Part shown: one piece after another, positions 26,772-34,859 of the stretch
Layout: every line of letters starts with the position of its first letter
Position numbering within the stretch: position 1 is the first letter of the stretch
Assembly: GCF_049675895.1 (NCBI RefSeq)
Contig: NZ_CP183834.1
Coordinates: 1,488,001-1,552,000 of the forward strand
Direction: 5' to 3'
Length of the DNA: 64,000 nucleotides
From: Ampullimonas aquatilis
GTDB taxonomy: Bacteria; Pseudomonadota; Gammaproteobacteria; Burkholderiales; Burkholderiaceae_D
Notes under the pieces: model-generated
Told to the model about the DNA's origin: nothing
Database searches by the model: none
What the model saw: only the letters and a program-made list of their open reading frames with translations
Position numbers and translations under genes: made by a program

Positions 26772-26923
26772 GGACTCAGACTGACGGCGGTGCAGGTTAT
26801 GACGTGCTTGTTTTGAACATGTGAACAAACTTTTCATTACTTAGTCAAAATAATGAAAGGTACAAGGTGCATCATCACTGACATAAAAACATATTCAATC
26901 ACCGCCGTCCCTGGAGTCCTGTC

Positions 26924-27835
26924 ATGCATGTTATTGATCAAGAAACTGCCACCATTCTGGAGGTGGAAAGTCTATTACCTCATCAATCCTTTGATCGCCG
27001 TCATTTCCTCACCACCACGCTGGGCGCTGGATTTGCGTTAGCGGTATCCAACGTGTCGGCCGAAACCATCATTACCGACAGCCTCGGTTTGCGGACCGGC
27101 CGGATTCAGCTGGATGTTTCTCAAGGCAATAAAAAATGGCAATGCGAAGCCTATTTTGCCCGGCCCGATGATGACCAGCCCAAAGCCATTGTGCTGGTAA
27201 TTTCCGAGATTTTTGGTGTACACGAACATATTGCCGATATTTGCCGGCGCTTTGCCAAGGCCGGTTATCTGGCGATTGCTGCCGAGCATTTCACGCGTTA
27301 TGGCGATGTCAAAGCCACCAAGGACTTCAGCGAAATCCTGGCGATTGTGGCGAAAGAAGGGGACGCCGATGTGATGAGTGAGCTGGACGCCGCCCTGGCC
27401 TGGGCTGGGACGCATGGTGGCGATGCCAACAAAGTGGCCGTCACCGGATTTTGCTGGGGTGGCCGTGGTGCCTGGCTGTATGCAGCGCATCAACCCAAGG
27501 TCAAGGCTGGTGCGGCTTTTTATGGTCGCATCAACAAGAGTTTTGATCCTGTTTTGTCACCCACCAATCCGATAGATATTGCGGACAAGTTATACGCGCC
27601 GGTGATCGGTTTTTATGGCGAAAAAGATGAAGGGATTTCACTTGAAACCGTCAAGGCCATGCAGGCCAAGCTGATGGCCAGCAGCAATGGGCCAAGCCGT
27701 GCTTCCAAGATCATTGTGTATCCCGACACCCCACATGCGTTTGTGGCCGACTATCGGCCCAGTTATCGTGCCGAAGCCGCCAAAGATGCCTGGCTGCACG
27801 CCCTGGCCTGGTTTCGGGACAATGGTGTGAGTTGA
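26924..27835 (+). CDS. dienelactone hydrolase family protein, exported
   Basis: Alpha/beta hydrolase of the dienelactone hydrolase family, 303 residues. It differs from cytosolic members by an N-terminal Tat-like signal, DRRHFLTTTLGAGFALAVSNVSAET (about 24-48). The core has VLVISEIFGVHEHI near 88-101, the nucleophile elbow GFCWGGRGAW with Cys near 172, the acid in EKDEG near 228, and the catalytic histidine in TPHAFVADYRPSY near 268. GGAG lies 8 nt before the ATG. Dienelactone hydrolases open lactones in chlorocatechol breakdown, but no such pathway genes are nearby, so the substrate is unknown. It stands alone, with the 215-bp inverted-repeat element after its stop. Confidence 0.87.
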   Translation: MHVIDQETATILEVESLLPHQSFDRRHFLTTTLGAGFALAVSNVSAETIITDSLGLRTGRIQLDVSQGNKKWQCEAYFARPDDDQPKAIVLVISEIFGVHEHIADICRRFAKAGYLAIAAEHFTRYGDVKATKDFSEILAIVAKEGDADVMSELDAALAWAGTHGGDANKVAVTGFCWGGRGAWLYAAHQPKVKAGAAFYGRINKSFDPVLSPTNPIDIADKLYAPVIGFYGEKDEGISLETVKAMQAKLMASSNGPSRASKIIVYPDTPHAFVADYRPSYRAEAAKDAWLHALAWFRDNGVS

Positions 27836-27848
27836 ATTGCTCGGAAAC

Positions 27849-28063
27849 ATCAAACCCTTTCTAACCACGAAGGCACAAAGAAACACGAAGAGAAGGGCAG
27901 ATAAATGTCTGGATGTCAGTTTGCAAGAACACTGGCATGAGCTTGTCAACGCAGAAAGTGGTTTGCCAAGTATTTGACAGGTAATGCTGCTGTGCCGATT
28001 GAATCATGCGTTTCAAGGTTTTTCTTTGCGTGCTTTGTGTCTTTGTGGTGAAAAGGGTTTGAT
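27849..28063. repeat. 215-bp element with long terminal inverted repeats
   Basis: Both ends begin with a perfect 12-bp inverted repeat, ATCAAACCCTTT at 27849-27860 and AAAGGGTTTGAT at 28052-28063. It continues as an imperfect repeat of about 45 bp built on the CCAC(A/G)AAG(G/A)CACAAAG theme. The interior, about 120 bp, has no gene. The ACCACAAAGACACAAAG motif resembles a repeat seen between genes in many unrelated bacteria. The structure suggests a non-autonomous MITE-like element or a palindromic repeat pair. No clear target duplication is visible. Confidence 0.7.
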
Positions 28064-28124
28064 CTGATATTGCCGTATACATGGCTGACGCTAAAATGAG
28101 CTTATCTTTTTGTCGGAGTGCCTT

Positions 28125-28379
28125 ATGCCTACTTATGATTATCGTTGTGAAGCCAATGGCCAGGTTTATGAAGTGCGTCATGGCATGAATGTCAAGGTCA
28201 ATACCTGGGCGGAGTTGTGTGCAGTGACTGACTTGGCCGATGCCTCAATTCCTGCCGATGCGCCGGTGACCAAGTTGCTCAATACCGGCGGCGTGGTCAG
28301 TAGCCAGGCACTGCGCAATCCCGAAGCACCAGCTTGCATGTCGGGTGGTTGCAGCGGTGGCGGCTGCCAGTTTCAATAA
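28125..28379 (+). CDS. FmdB-like zinc-ribbon small protein
   Basis: An 84-residue protein starting MPTYDYRCEANGQVYEVRHGM, the start pattern of FmdB-type putative regulatory zinc ribbons. Only one cysteine of the usual N-terminal CxxC remains (YRCEANG). A Cys/Gly-rich tail (CMSGGCSGGGC) could complete a metal site. A CGGAGTG ribosome-binding site lies 4 nt before the ATG at 28125, which is preferred over an in-frame codon at 28110. It sits between the 215-bp inverted-repeat element and the TspO gene. No function is established for the group. Confidence 0.75.
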   Translation: MPTYDYRCEANGQVYEVRHGMNVKVNTWAELCAVTDLADASIPADAPVTKLLNTGGVVSSQALRNPEAPACMSGGCSGGGCQFQ

Positions 28380-28642
28380 GTAGACACAATGACTCCGCCA
28401 GTCCGGTTAGCTCACTTGGGCTGGTGCAACTACTTGGCGTGGCCTGCTTGAATGACGCCATAGCTTGCTCATGACGCTAACCATTGTTTTTTGTAAACCA
28501 TGGCAATAGCACGCACGATAGTAATCCTGCAAAAACTTGAGCAGTTGGGTTTGTTGAAAAACTCAATATCCTCAGACTGATTGAATTAATATGGATTCAG
28601 CGCAGTTCATTGAATGCGTCTTGTTTTCAATCAGAGTCCATC

Positions 28643-29119
28643 ATGTCAATACGCCTGTCGCGACTTGTCGCCTTATTTCTATTTTTATTTTTGACCTTTA
28701 CCGCAGCCTGGGTGGGGAGCCGCTTCATGCCGGACGCCTGGTATGTGGCTTTGAATAAGCCTGGCTGGACGCCACCCAATTGGCTATTTGCGCCAGTCTG
28801 GTCAACCTTGTACATCATGATCGCAGTGGCGGGCTGGCAAGTGTGGTGCAAGGTAGAGCGCTTGACACATCCGGCTTTGCTGGCCTGGCTGGGGCAATTG
28901 CTACTGAATGGTTTATGGACCTGGCTGTTTTTTGGTTTGCATGAGTTGATTTGGGCGCTGGCCGATATTTTGCTGTTGTTGATGGTGATTGCGGGCTTTA
29001 TTAGTCTGAGTCGCGAGGTGCGACGAATGGCAGCCTGGCTCTTTGTACCTTATTTTGTCTGGGTGTCGTATGCTACGGCGCTGACGGCCACGATTGTCTG
29101 GCTTAACCTAGCCGGCTAG
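28643..29119 (+). CDS. tspO: TspO/MBR family tryptophan-rich membrane protein
   Basis: A 158-residue, five-helix membrane protein of the TspO/MBR family, members of which bind porphyrins and affect oxidative or tetrapyrrole metabolism. The signature LNKPGWTPPNWLFAPVWSTLYIMIAVAGWQVW spans about 37-68. LLLNGLWTWLFFGLHELIWALADI follows near 90-113, and the last helix ends YATALTATIVWLNLAG. The start at ATG 28643 fits the family; an upstream in-frame codon at 28610 would add 11 polar residues. No neighbour suggests a particular ligand. Confidence 0.92.
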   Translation: MSIRLSRLVALFLFLFLTFTAAWVGSRFMPDAWYVALNKPGWTPPNWLFAPVWSTLYIMIAVAGWQVWCKVERLTHPALLAWLGQLLLNGLWTWLFFGLHELIWALADILLLLMVIAGFISLSREVRRMAAWLFVPYFVWVSYATALTATIVWLNLAG

Positions 29120-29296
29120 GCACTTACGTCAAATAATGTAGCGCGACGGTTGATGAAATGGCCGATTGCTTGCACCCGTTTGCTCAATAGTCGATAAAAT
29201 ACGACTCGCGCGATCAGCTTGCAGTGTGCGACACTGATATGCTTGGCACTAGAGGTAGTTTGCTGGCCGGGTGTGAGTAGTCAGTTAGCCTTGCCA

Positions 29297-29311
29297 ACGC
29301 TGCTGCAGCGT
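29297..29311 (+). other. small hairpin ahead of the ZIP transporter gene
   Basis: ACGCTG-CTG-CAGCGT, a perfect 6-bp stem with a triloop, ending 8 bp before the ATG at 29320. If that ATG is used the hairpin would cover its ribosome-binding region, which favours a later start. Confidence 0.35.
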
Positions 29312-29319
29312 CCCGCAAT

Positions 29320-30186
29320 ATGGCGTTATGGTCACCCATTCATGCACAAAACATTACAACAAGCATCCAACTGAGGTTCAAAATTTCTGCTGATCACGCG
29401 TCCTTTTTCTCTCTGACTTTCTTCTACATCATGCTGGCCTGTCTGATTGGCGGCGTTTTGTCGGTGGCCATTGCTGGCTGGTTTTCCTATCGTTATTTAG
29501 GCGGGCTGGTCGACAAGATGGTCAGTTTTTCCACTGGCATCATGCTTTCAACAGCCTTGTTGCATGCCTTGCCGGAAAGCTTTGAGTCACACGCCGATCC
29601 GCGCCTGTTATTTGGTCTGTTGCTGGTGGGTTTGATCGGTTTTTTTGTGCTCGAAAAAGCTTCTTTATTGCGCCACGATCATCACCATGAAGGCGATGGT
29701 CATGGTCATCATCATGGTCATGACCGCGAAGCGGCAGGCAAGAGCGGTGCTGCGGTGCTGGTGGGGGACAGTCTGCATAATTTTGCCGATGGCATCTTGA
29801 TTGCAGCCGCCTTTCTGGCTTCGCCGCAGGTGGGGCTGGTGACGGCGCTGGCGATTACCGCACACGAAATCCCGCAGGAAGTCGGTGACTTCATGGTTTT
29901 GCTCAATGCCGGTTTTAGTCGGCAGCGCGCCTTGTTCTACAACCTGCTGTCCGGCCTGGCTTCAGTATTGGGCGGCATTTTGGGATATTGCCTGCTGGAT
30001 CGTTCGGCCGGCTGGATTCCGTTTGTGCTGGTGTTGGCGTCGAGCAGCTTTATTTATATTGCGGTGTCGGACCTGATGCCGCAGATGCAAAAACGCGTGG
30101 CGTTGAAAGATTCGCTGGGGCAAATCGCATTGATTGCATTCGGTATTGGCGTGGTTCTGTTGCTGGGTTATTTGCAACACAATTAG
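29320..30186 (+). CDS. ZIP family metal (probably zinc) transporter
   Basis: Inner-membrane divalent-metal importer of the ZIP family, up to 288 residues. The binding motifs are intact: VGDSLHNFADGILIAAAF (helix 4, His-Asn-x-x-Asp) and TAHEIPQEVGDFMVLL (helix 5, His-Glu). A His-rich loop (RHDHHHEGDGHGHHHGHD, about 113-130) lies between helices 3 and 4, as is common for metal sensing. The start is uncertain: the ATG at 29320 gives a 28-residue polar leader, whereas the ATG at 29431 gives a short N-terminus but cuts the first helix (FFSLTFFYIMLACLIGGVL). Zinc is inferred from the family. A 71-bp repeat copy starts 10 bp after the stop. Confidence 0.9.
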   Translation: MALWSPIHAQNITTSIQLRFKISADHASFFSLTFFYIMLACLIGGVLSVAIAGWFSYRYLGGLVDKMVSFSTGIMLSTALLHALPESFESHADPRLLFGLLLVGLIGFFVLEKASLLRHDHHHEGDGHGHHHGHDREAAGKSGAAVLVGDSLHNFADGILIAAAFLASPQVGLVTALAITAHEIPQEVGDFMVLLNAGFSRQRALFYNLLSGLASVLGGILGYCLLDRSAGWIPFVLVLASSSFIYIAVSDLMPQMQKRVALKDSLGQIALIAFGIGVVLLLGYLQHN

Positions 30187-30196
30187 TCAGTTTTTA

Positions 30197-30267
30197 GGGA
30201 GTATAGTTAAAAATACACTCCTTAAGTGCTTATATATTGATGCTAATTTTATACAGTGGATCAGTAT
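30197..30267 (+). repeat. 71-bp GTAT-box repeat, copy 4
   Basis: GGGAGTAT opens and CAGTAT (30262-30267) closes the copy, 63 bp apart. GGAGT and ACTCC in its left part can pair. CTTAAGTGCTTATATATTG and ATTTTATAC fit the consensus. It fills most of the gap between the convergent ZIP and EamA genes. Confidence 0.88.
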
Positions 30268-30287
30268 ATTTTTCTGCATATTGCTGC

Positions 30288-31208
30288 TTATTTGCCGCGA
30301 CCCTGATTGTGCAGGGCCACGCCGCTGCATAGCAAGGTCAGGGCGATGGCGTGGTAGAGATGAAATCGTTCATCCAAAAACGCCACTGCCAGAATTGACG
30401 CAAAAATCGGGATGAAATTGACAAACATTCCGGCCCGGCTTGGTCCAATCACGCGTACCCCACGATCCCAGCAGGCAAACGCGACTATTGACGGAAATAC
30501 CGCGATATAGCCCAGTGCCGCGAGATTACGCAACGTTGGCGTGAAGCCGCTGATCGTATTATTTGTCAGGCTTGATTCGAGTAAGTAAAACGGCAGGATT
30601 ACCAGGCTTCCCAATGCCATTTGCACTGTCAGTGACACCAGGGTTGGCACCTTGGGTGCCTTGGTGCGTAACAAAATCGTATAGCCTGCCCAACATAAGA
30701 CCGAGAGCAACATGATCAGATCGCCGGCAGCAAATTGCAATTGGGTGAGCGTTTGCCATTGCCCATGCGCGAGCACCAGTAACACCCCAGCCAGGGATAA
30801 CAGGACGCCCACAACAGCCAGCCAGCGCGGCCGTTCTTTTAAAAAAATCATGGAGAGTGGCAGCAAAATCACCGGAATCGATGAGGCAATCAGCACCACA
30901 TTGATGACTGAGGTGGCTGTCAGTGCCAGATACTGGAACGAGTTATAGCCAGCAATACCGAGCGTAGCGAGTAGCAAGAGGGCGAGCCAGTTGGCCTGCA
31001 AAGTTTGTCGATGTACCCACACATCGCGCCAAGTAAAGGGCAGCAAAATAAAAAATGCCAGTAACCAGCGATGAAAAGATAATGAAAGCGGTGCCATGTT
31101 TTGCAGCAACACGCGACCAATTATCGCGTTGCCAGCCCAACTAAGCTGACCAATCAATAACAGGGCGTAGGCAAGCAGGGTGGCATTTTTAAGTGATTGA
31201 TTGGGCAT
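30288..31208 (-). CDS. EamA/DMT family transporter
   Basis: A 306-residue inner-membrane carrier with ten predicted helices in two EamA repeats. The first repeat begins LLIGQLSWAGNAIIGRVLLQNMAPLSLSFHRW. The first half ends in a typical IFLKERPRWLAVVGVLLSLAGVLLVL; the second repeat ends FLDERFHLYHAIALTLLCSGVALHNQG. These carriers export metabolites such as amino acids or purines, but the substrate cannot be told from sequence. It lies alone between two repeat copies (30197 and 31341), downstream of the sulfurtransferase on the same strand but 206 bp away. Confidence 0.9.
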   Translation of the reverse strand: MPNQSLKNATLLAYALLLIGQLSWAGNAIIGRVLLQNMAPLSLSFHRWLLAFFILLPFTWRDVWVHRQTLQANWLALLLLATLGIAGYNSFQYLALTATSVINVVLIASSIPVILLPLSMIFLKERPRWLAVVGVLLSLAGVLLVLAHGQWQTLTQLQFAAGDLIMLLSVLCWAGYTILLRTKAPKVPTLVSLTVQMALGSLVILPFYLLESSLTNNTISGFTPTLRNLAALGYIAVFPSIVAFACWDRGVRVIGPSRAGMFVNFIPIFASILAVAFLDERFHLYHAIALTLLCSGVALHNQGRGK

Positions 31209-31340
31209 AAATCAGTAGAACTGGACAGGTCACTCGCTTCAGGTGGCTCGCGTTTCAGATTGCTTGTTGATTCAGGCACAACGCTGACACAACAAGGTTT
31301 GTCGTTGCTGCTCAAATTTGGCTAAAATTGTCGAAATAAA

Positions 31341-31411
31341 GGGGGTATGCTTAAAAATGGTCTGCTTAAGTGCTGTTTAATTAGCTCATTTTAAATACCG
31401 CTCCGGAGTAA
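31341..31411 (+). repeat. 71-bp GTAT-box repeat, copy 5
   Basis: A more divergent copy. GGGTAT (31343) and GAGTAA (31406) keep the exact 63-bp spacing. CTTAAGTGC and AAATAC are retained. It ends 3 bp from the sulfurtransferase stop, in opposite orientation. Confidence 0.75.
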
Positions 31412-31414
31412 TTA

Positions 31415-32299
31415 TTATTCTGTAGCCCGTTCAACGGGTAGCTCCGGAAATGCGCACCATTCACTCCACGACCCGGCATAAAGCTGTGAACCTGCCAGCC
31501 CGGCATGCGTCATGGCCAGCAGATTATGGCAGGCTGTCACGCCCGAACCACAGGAATGCATAATCTGGGCGGGGCTGTTGCCAGCGAGTAGCGCCAGCCA
31601 TTCTTCGCGCAATTGCTGAGCCGACTTGAAGTGTCCGGTGTTGTCCAGATTGTCCTTGAAAAAACGATTCAGCGCACCCGGGATATGCCCACCCACCGGG
31701 TCGGTTTTTTCATTCTCGCCGCGAAAACGATCCGGTGCACGGGCGTCAATCAATTGCCATTGTCGGGTTTGCAGATTGTTCGCAATTTGCTGACGGATAA
31801 TCGGGACGTTATTGTTTGCACGCAAGGGGTACGCCATCGTGGCCAGACGATGGACGGGCTCCTTGTTATCGACGCTGCCTTGCGCTGCCAGCCAGGCTTG
31901 CCAGCCACCATCCAGCACCGCGACGGCCTCATGACCCAGCCAGCGCAACATCCACCAGACGCGTCCTGCAAACATGCCACCCTGGGCATCATAGACCACC
32001 ACTTGGGTGGCAGGCGTAATGCCAAGTGTGGCCACGGCATGTGCAAAACTGGCCGACTCCGGCAGAGGGTGGCGACCATTCTTGCCCGTTTTGCTGGCCG
32101 ATAAATCGTCATCCAGATGCACATAATGCGCCCCGGCAATATGTGCCTCCTGATAGGCGGCACGTCCCGCTGCAGTCTGAGTCAGGTCAAAGCGGGCATC
32201 CAGCACGATGAGGGAATTGACCGTCGTGTTTGACTGCAGTGCCTGTAATTGATCAACCGTGATCAAGGTGGAGAACAATGGTGTGGGTTGATTCAGCAT
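31415..32299 (-). CDS. sseA: two-domain sulfurtransferase, 3-mercaptopyruvate type
   Basis: Tandem rhodanese protein, 294 residues. The first domain (about 12-140) is non-catalytic, with ...VVYDAQGGMFAGRVWWMLRWLGH in place of a Cys loop. The second (about 165-290) carries the active loop HSCGSGVTACHNLLAM. The CGSGVTA form is the one associated with 3-mercaptopyruvate sulfurtransferases rather than thiosulfate rhodaneses. It would transfer sulfur from mercaptopyruvate to thiols or cyanide. The gene lies on the minus strand after the EamA-Rieske pair, without tight coupling. Thiosulfate specificity is the main alternative. Confidence 0.87.
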   Translation of the reverse strand: MLNQPTPLFSTLITVDQLQALQSNTTVNSLIVLDARFDLTQTAAGRAAYQEAHIAGAHYVHLDDDLSASKTGKNGRHPLPESASFAHAVATLGITPATQVVVYDAQGGMFAGRVWWMLRWLGHEAVAVLDGGWQAWLAAQGSVDNKEPVHRLATMAYPLRANNNVPIIRQQIANNLQTRQWQLIDARAPDRFRGENEKTDPVGGHIPGALNRFFKDNLDNTGHFKSAQQLREEWLALLAGNSPAQIMHSCGSGVTACHNLLAMTHAGLAGSQLYAGSWSEWCAFPELPVERATE

Positions 32300-32372
32300 G
32301 ACCTTGTCCTTTAACTTGTAAGGCTGGTTGGCGGATTGGAGTCCAGCGTTTATATCCGTGTTTATTCAACAT

Positions 32373-33227
32373 TTATTGTCGCGCAGTCAGCCAGGTGGCG
32401 GCAATACAGCTACTCACAATCAATAGCATACCCAGCAGCGACATGGGCGATAGGACATCATGCCAAAGCAGCAGACCCAGGAGGCTGCTAAACACCACGC
32501 CGGTGTATTGTAAATTGGCGGAAAGCAGGGTTTTGCCACGGCTATAAGAGCGCGTCATGCAAATTTGCGCGAGTGTCGCAGTCAGGCTGATGACTAGCAA
32601 TAGCAGCCATTCATGGGGTGTCGGCATGATCCAGCCGGTGATGAAGGTGGCAACCAGGCCGATCAGGGTCACAAATAATGAAAAATAAAACACGATACGG
32701 GTATCCGGTTCGCCGGCTGCGGCCAATGAGCGCACCTGCATATAGGCCAGTGCAGTCATGAAACCAGAGATCAATGCCATGCTGGCGGCAAAACCCTGAC
32801 CGGAATGAAAAGTTGGATGCAGAACCAGCGTAACACCAATGAAGCTGACCAGCAGTGTTGCGAGCAGCCAGACATTGATGCGGTTTTTTTGTCTGATAAG
32901 TACCAAAATGGTCAGAATCACACCCATCCAGATGGGGGAAGTATTGGTCAGCGTGGCGGCTGTACCCAGTGGCAACTGACTGATGGCATAAAAGGCCAAC
33001 CACATGGCGGCCATACCGGCCAAGCCGCGCTGTAGATGCGAAAAGGGAATGGTGGTTTTGAGCGATCCGCCACGCGCCAAAATCAAGACGGGGACAAAGG
33101 CTGCACCAATGAAACCGCGAAAAAAAACGATTTCATTGGTGGACAGGTGCGATGCAACCAGTTTGATGCAGGCGCCCATGATGGCAAAGAGCAGGGCTGC
33201 CAACACCATCCATAAAGACTGCTTCAA
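32373..33227 (-). CDS. EamA/DMT family transporter coupled to the Rieske gene
   Basis: A 284-residue, ten-helix drug/metabolite-type carrier. The first EamA repeat opens MVLAALLFAIMGACIKLVASHLSTNEIVFFRGF, and the halves meet near residue 140. The start is the TTG at 33227, whose TTGA overlaps the stop of the Rieske oxygenase gene, so the two are probably translationally coupled; an ATG at 33209 is the alternative. The coupling suggests it moves a substrate or product of the oxygenase, but its chemistry is unknown. It is paralogous in fold to the carrier at 30288 but not closely similar. Confidence 0.87.
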   Translation of the reverse strand: MKQSLWMVLAALLFAIMGACIKLVASHLSTNEIVFFRGFIGAAFVPVLILARGGSLKTTIPFSHLQRGLAGMAAMWLAFYAISQLPLGTAATLTNTSPIWMGVILTILVLIRQKNRINVWLLATLLVSFIGVTLVLHPTFHSGQGFAASMALISGFMTALAYMQVRSLAAAGEPDTRIVFYFSLFVTLIGLVATFITGWIMPTPHEWLLLLVISLTATLAQICMTRSYSRGKTLLSANLQYTGVVFSSLLGLLLWHDVLSPMSLLGMLLIVSSCIAATWLTARQ

Positions 33228-34333
33228 AAGTTGTCAGCGAGCTTCATTTCTCGACGCAAGAATTCATGGAAATGCTGCATGCCATCCTCCATGGGAGACT
33301 GATAAGGTCCGACCTCGTTCTCGCCACGTAACATGAGTGCCTTGCGACCGGCATCCATGCGCAAGGCAATCTCATCGTCTTCGACGGCGGTTTCCATGTA
33401 AGCGGCACGTTCTGCTTCCACGAACTCGCGCTCAAAGAGCACGATTTCTTCCGGGTAATAAAACTCGACGATATTGGTGGTCTGTTGTGGTCCACGCGGA
33501 ATCAGGGTCGATACCACCAGCACGTGGGGATACCATTCGATCATGATGTTGGGGTAATAAACCATCCAGATCGCACCCTGTTTGGGAGGAATGCCACGAT
33601 TGAATTGCAATACCTGATCATGCCATTTGCGATAAGTCGGTGAGCCGGCTTTTTCGAGGCCATGATTCACGCCCACAGTCTGCACGCTATACCACTTGCC
33701 AAATTCCCATTTGAGATCATCGCAAGTGACAAACTTGCCCAGGCCTGGGTGGAATGGTTCAACATGATAGTCTTCCAGATAGACCTCAATGAAGGTCTTC
33801 CAGTTGTATTGACAATCATGGACTTCCACATGGTCGAGCAGATAACCGCTGAAATCAAAATCAGCCGCTGTGCCCAGGTTTTGCAGATCGGTCGCGATAG
33901 GACGACCGCCTTCAAACAGCAAGCCCTGCCAGTTTTGCAGCGGTTGACTGGAAAGCTTCAGACACGGTTGCTCGGCAAAATGGGGCGCACCCAGCAGCTC
34001 ACCCTGCAAATCGTAGGTCCAGCGATGCAGCGGACAGACAATATTGTCGGTTTGTCCACGTCCATTGAGCATGATTGCCTGTCGGTGACGACAGACATTG
34101 GACATGACTTCAACGCCGTGTTGATTGCGTACCAGAATGCGACCTTCATTTTCCGCAGGCAGCGCGTAATAGCTACCCACCTCCGGAACCATGAGTTCGT
34201 GCCCCACATAACGGGGCCCATGCTGAAAAATTGTCTCCTGCTCGCGCCGATAAAACGCTTCGTCAAAATACGAATGAACAGGTAGTTGTGCCTTGGAAGG
34301 ACTTAATTGCGAAAGTTTGCCGATATCCGACAT
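33224..34333 (-). CDS. Rieske aromatic ring-hydroxylating oxygenase, alpha subunit type
   Basis: A 369-residue iron oxygenase component. The Rieske [2Fe-2S] motif reads CRHRQAIM...CPLHRWTYD (C-x-H-x16-C-x2-H, about 81-102). The mononuclear iron site has EVYLEDYHVEPFHPGLGKF near 184-202, with two histidines. The ATG at 34333 follows a GAGGGTGGG ribosome-binding region. It needs an electron donor not encoded nearby. The substrate is unknown. It overlaps the EamA gene and is divergent from xseB-ispA-dxs. I recall this neighbourhood in other Burkholderiales, which hints at an isoprenoid or quinone-linked substrate, but that is inference. Confidence 0.88.
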   Translation of the reverse strand: MSDIGKLSQLSPSKAQLPVHSYFDEAFYRREQETIFQHGPRYVGHELMVPEVGSYYALPAENEGRILVRNQHGVEVMSNVCRHRQAIMLNGRGQTDNIVCPLHRWTYDLQGELLGAPHFAEQPCLKLSSQPLQNWQGLLFEGGRPIATDLQNLGTAADFDFSGYLLDHVEVHDCQYNWKTFIEVYLEDYHVEPFHPGLGKFVTCDDLKWEFGKWYSVQTVGVNHGLEKAGSPTYRKWHDQVLQFNRGIPPKQGAIWMVYYPNIMIEWYPHVLVVSTLIPRGPQQTTNIVEFYYPEEIVLFEREFVEAERAAYMETAVEDDEIALRMDAGRKALMLRGENEVGPYQSPMEDGMQHFHEFLRREMKLADNF

Positions 34334-34580
34334 TCCCACCCTCACATAAATTAATATGAAAATAAAGAATGCCCGTTCCCACCTGGCCCTGCGCCGGGGT
34401 GCTTGCGGGAAAACAGGCGATTATACTCAAATAATGCGTAATGCATACCAGTCAAATTGATTTCAATCAAAAGACCTGTAACCAGTCTTCTATATTTTCC
34501 AGAGCCATTTGTATGCCAAGCTGGCTTGATGCCGATGAAATGCATTAAAATCCATCACTTATTGATAATTTGTCTGCTGC

Positions 34581-34844
34581 ATGTCACCCTCCAAAAAAAC
34601 CACAGTGCCGGATACTGCTTCCGACCAAGCCCCTTCTTTTGAACAAGCCATGACTGAGCTGGAACAGCTGGTTGCCAAAATGGAAAATGGTGAGCTGACT
34701 TTGGAGCAGTCATTGCAAGCTTATGAGCGTGGTGCCTTGCTTGTTAAAAACTGTCAGCAAGCACTTGCCAAAGTCGAGGCACAGGTCAAAGTGCTGGAAG
34801 GCGATTTACTCAAGTCGTTTGACGATAGCCGTGTTGCTGAATGA
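34581..34844 (+). CDS. xseB: exodeoxyribonuclease VII small subunit
   Basis: Small subunit of ExoVII, which degrades single-stranded DNA with XseA. The 87 residues contain the full family signature SFEQAMTELEQLVAKMENGELTLEQSLQAYERGALLVKNCQQALAKVE (about 19-66). A 15-18 residue Ser/Thr/Lys start is extra. The start is ATG 34581, with no strong ribosome-binding site. It is the first gene of xseB-ispA-dxs, with 15 bp to ispA, an arrangement common to many proteobacteria. The 235-bp gap before it is shared with the divergent Rieske gene. Confidence 0.95.
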   Translation: MSPSKKTTVPDTASDQAPSFEQAMTELEQLVAKMENGELTLEQSLQAYERGALLVKNCQQALAKVEAQVKVLEGDLLKSFDDSRVAE

Positions 34845-34859
34845 TCCAGACCAGACAAC

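Noticed and set aside
33662..34285. 207-codon frame antisense to the Rieske oxygenase gene.
   Set aside because: The opposite strand encodes an intact Rieske protein with all metal ligands; the antisense product is not recognisable.
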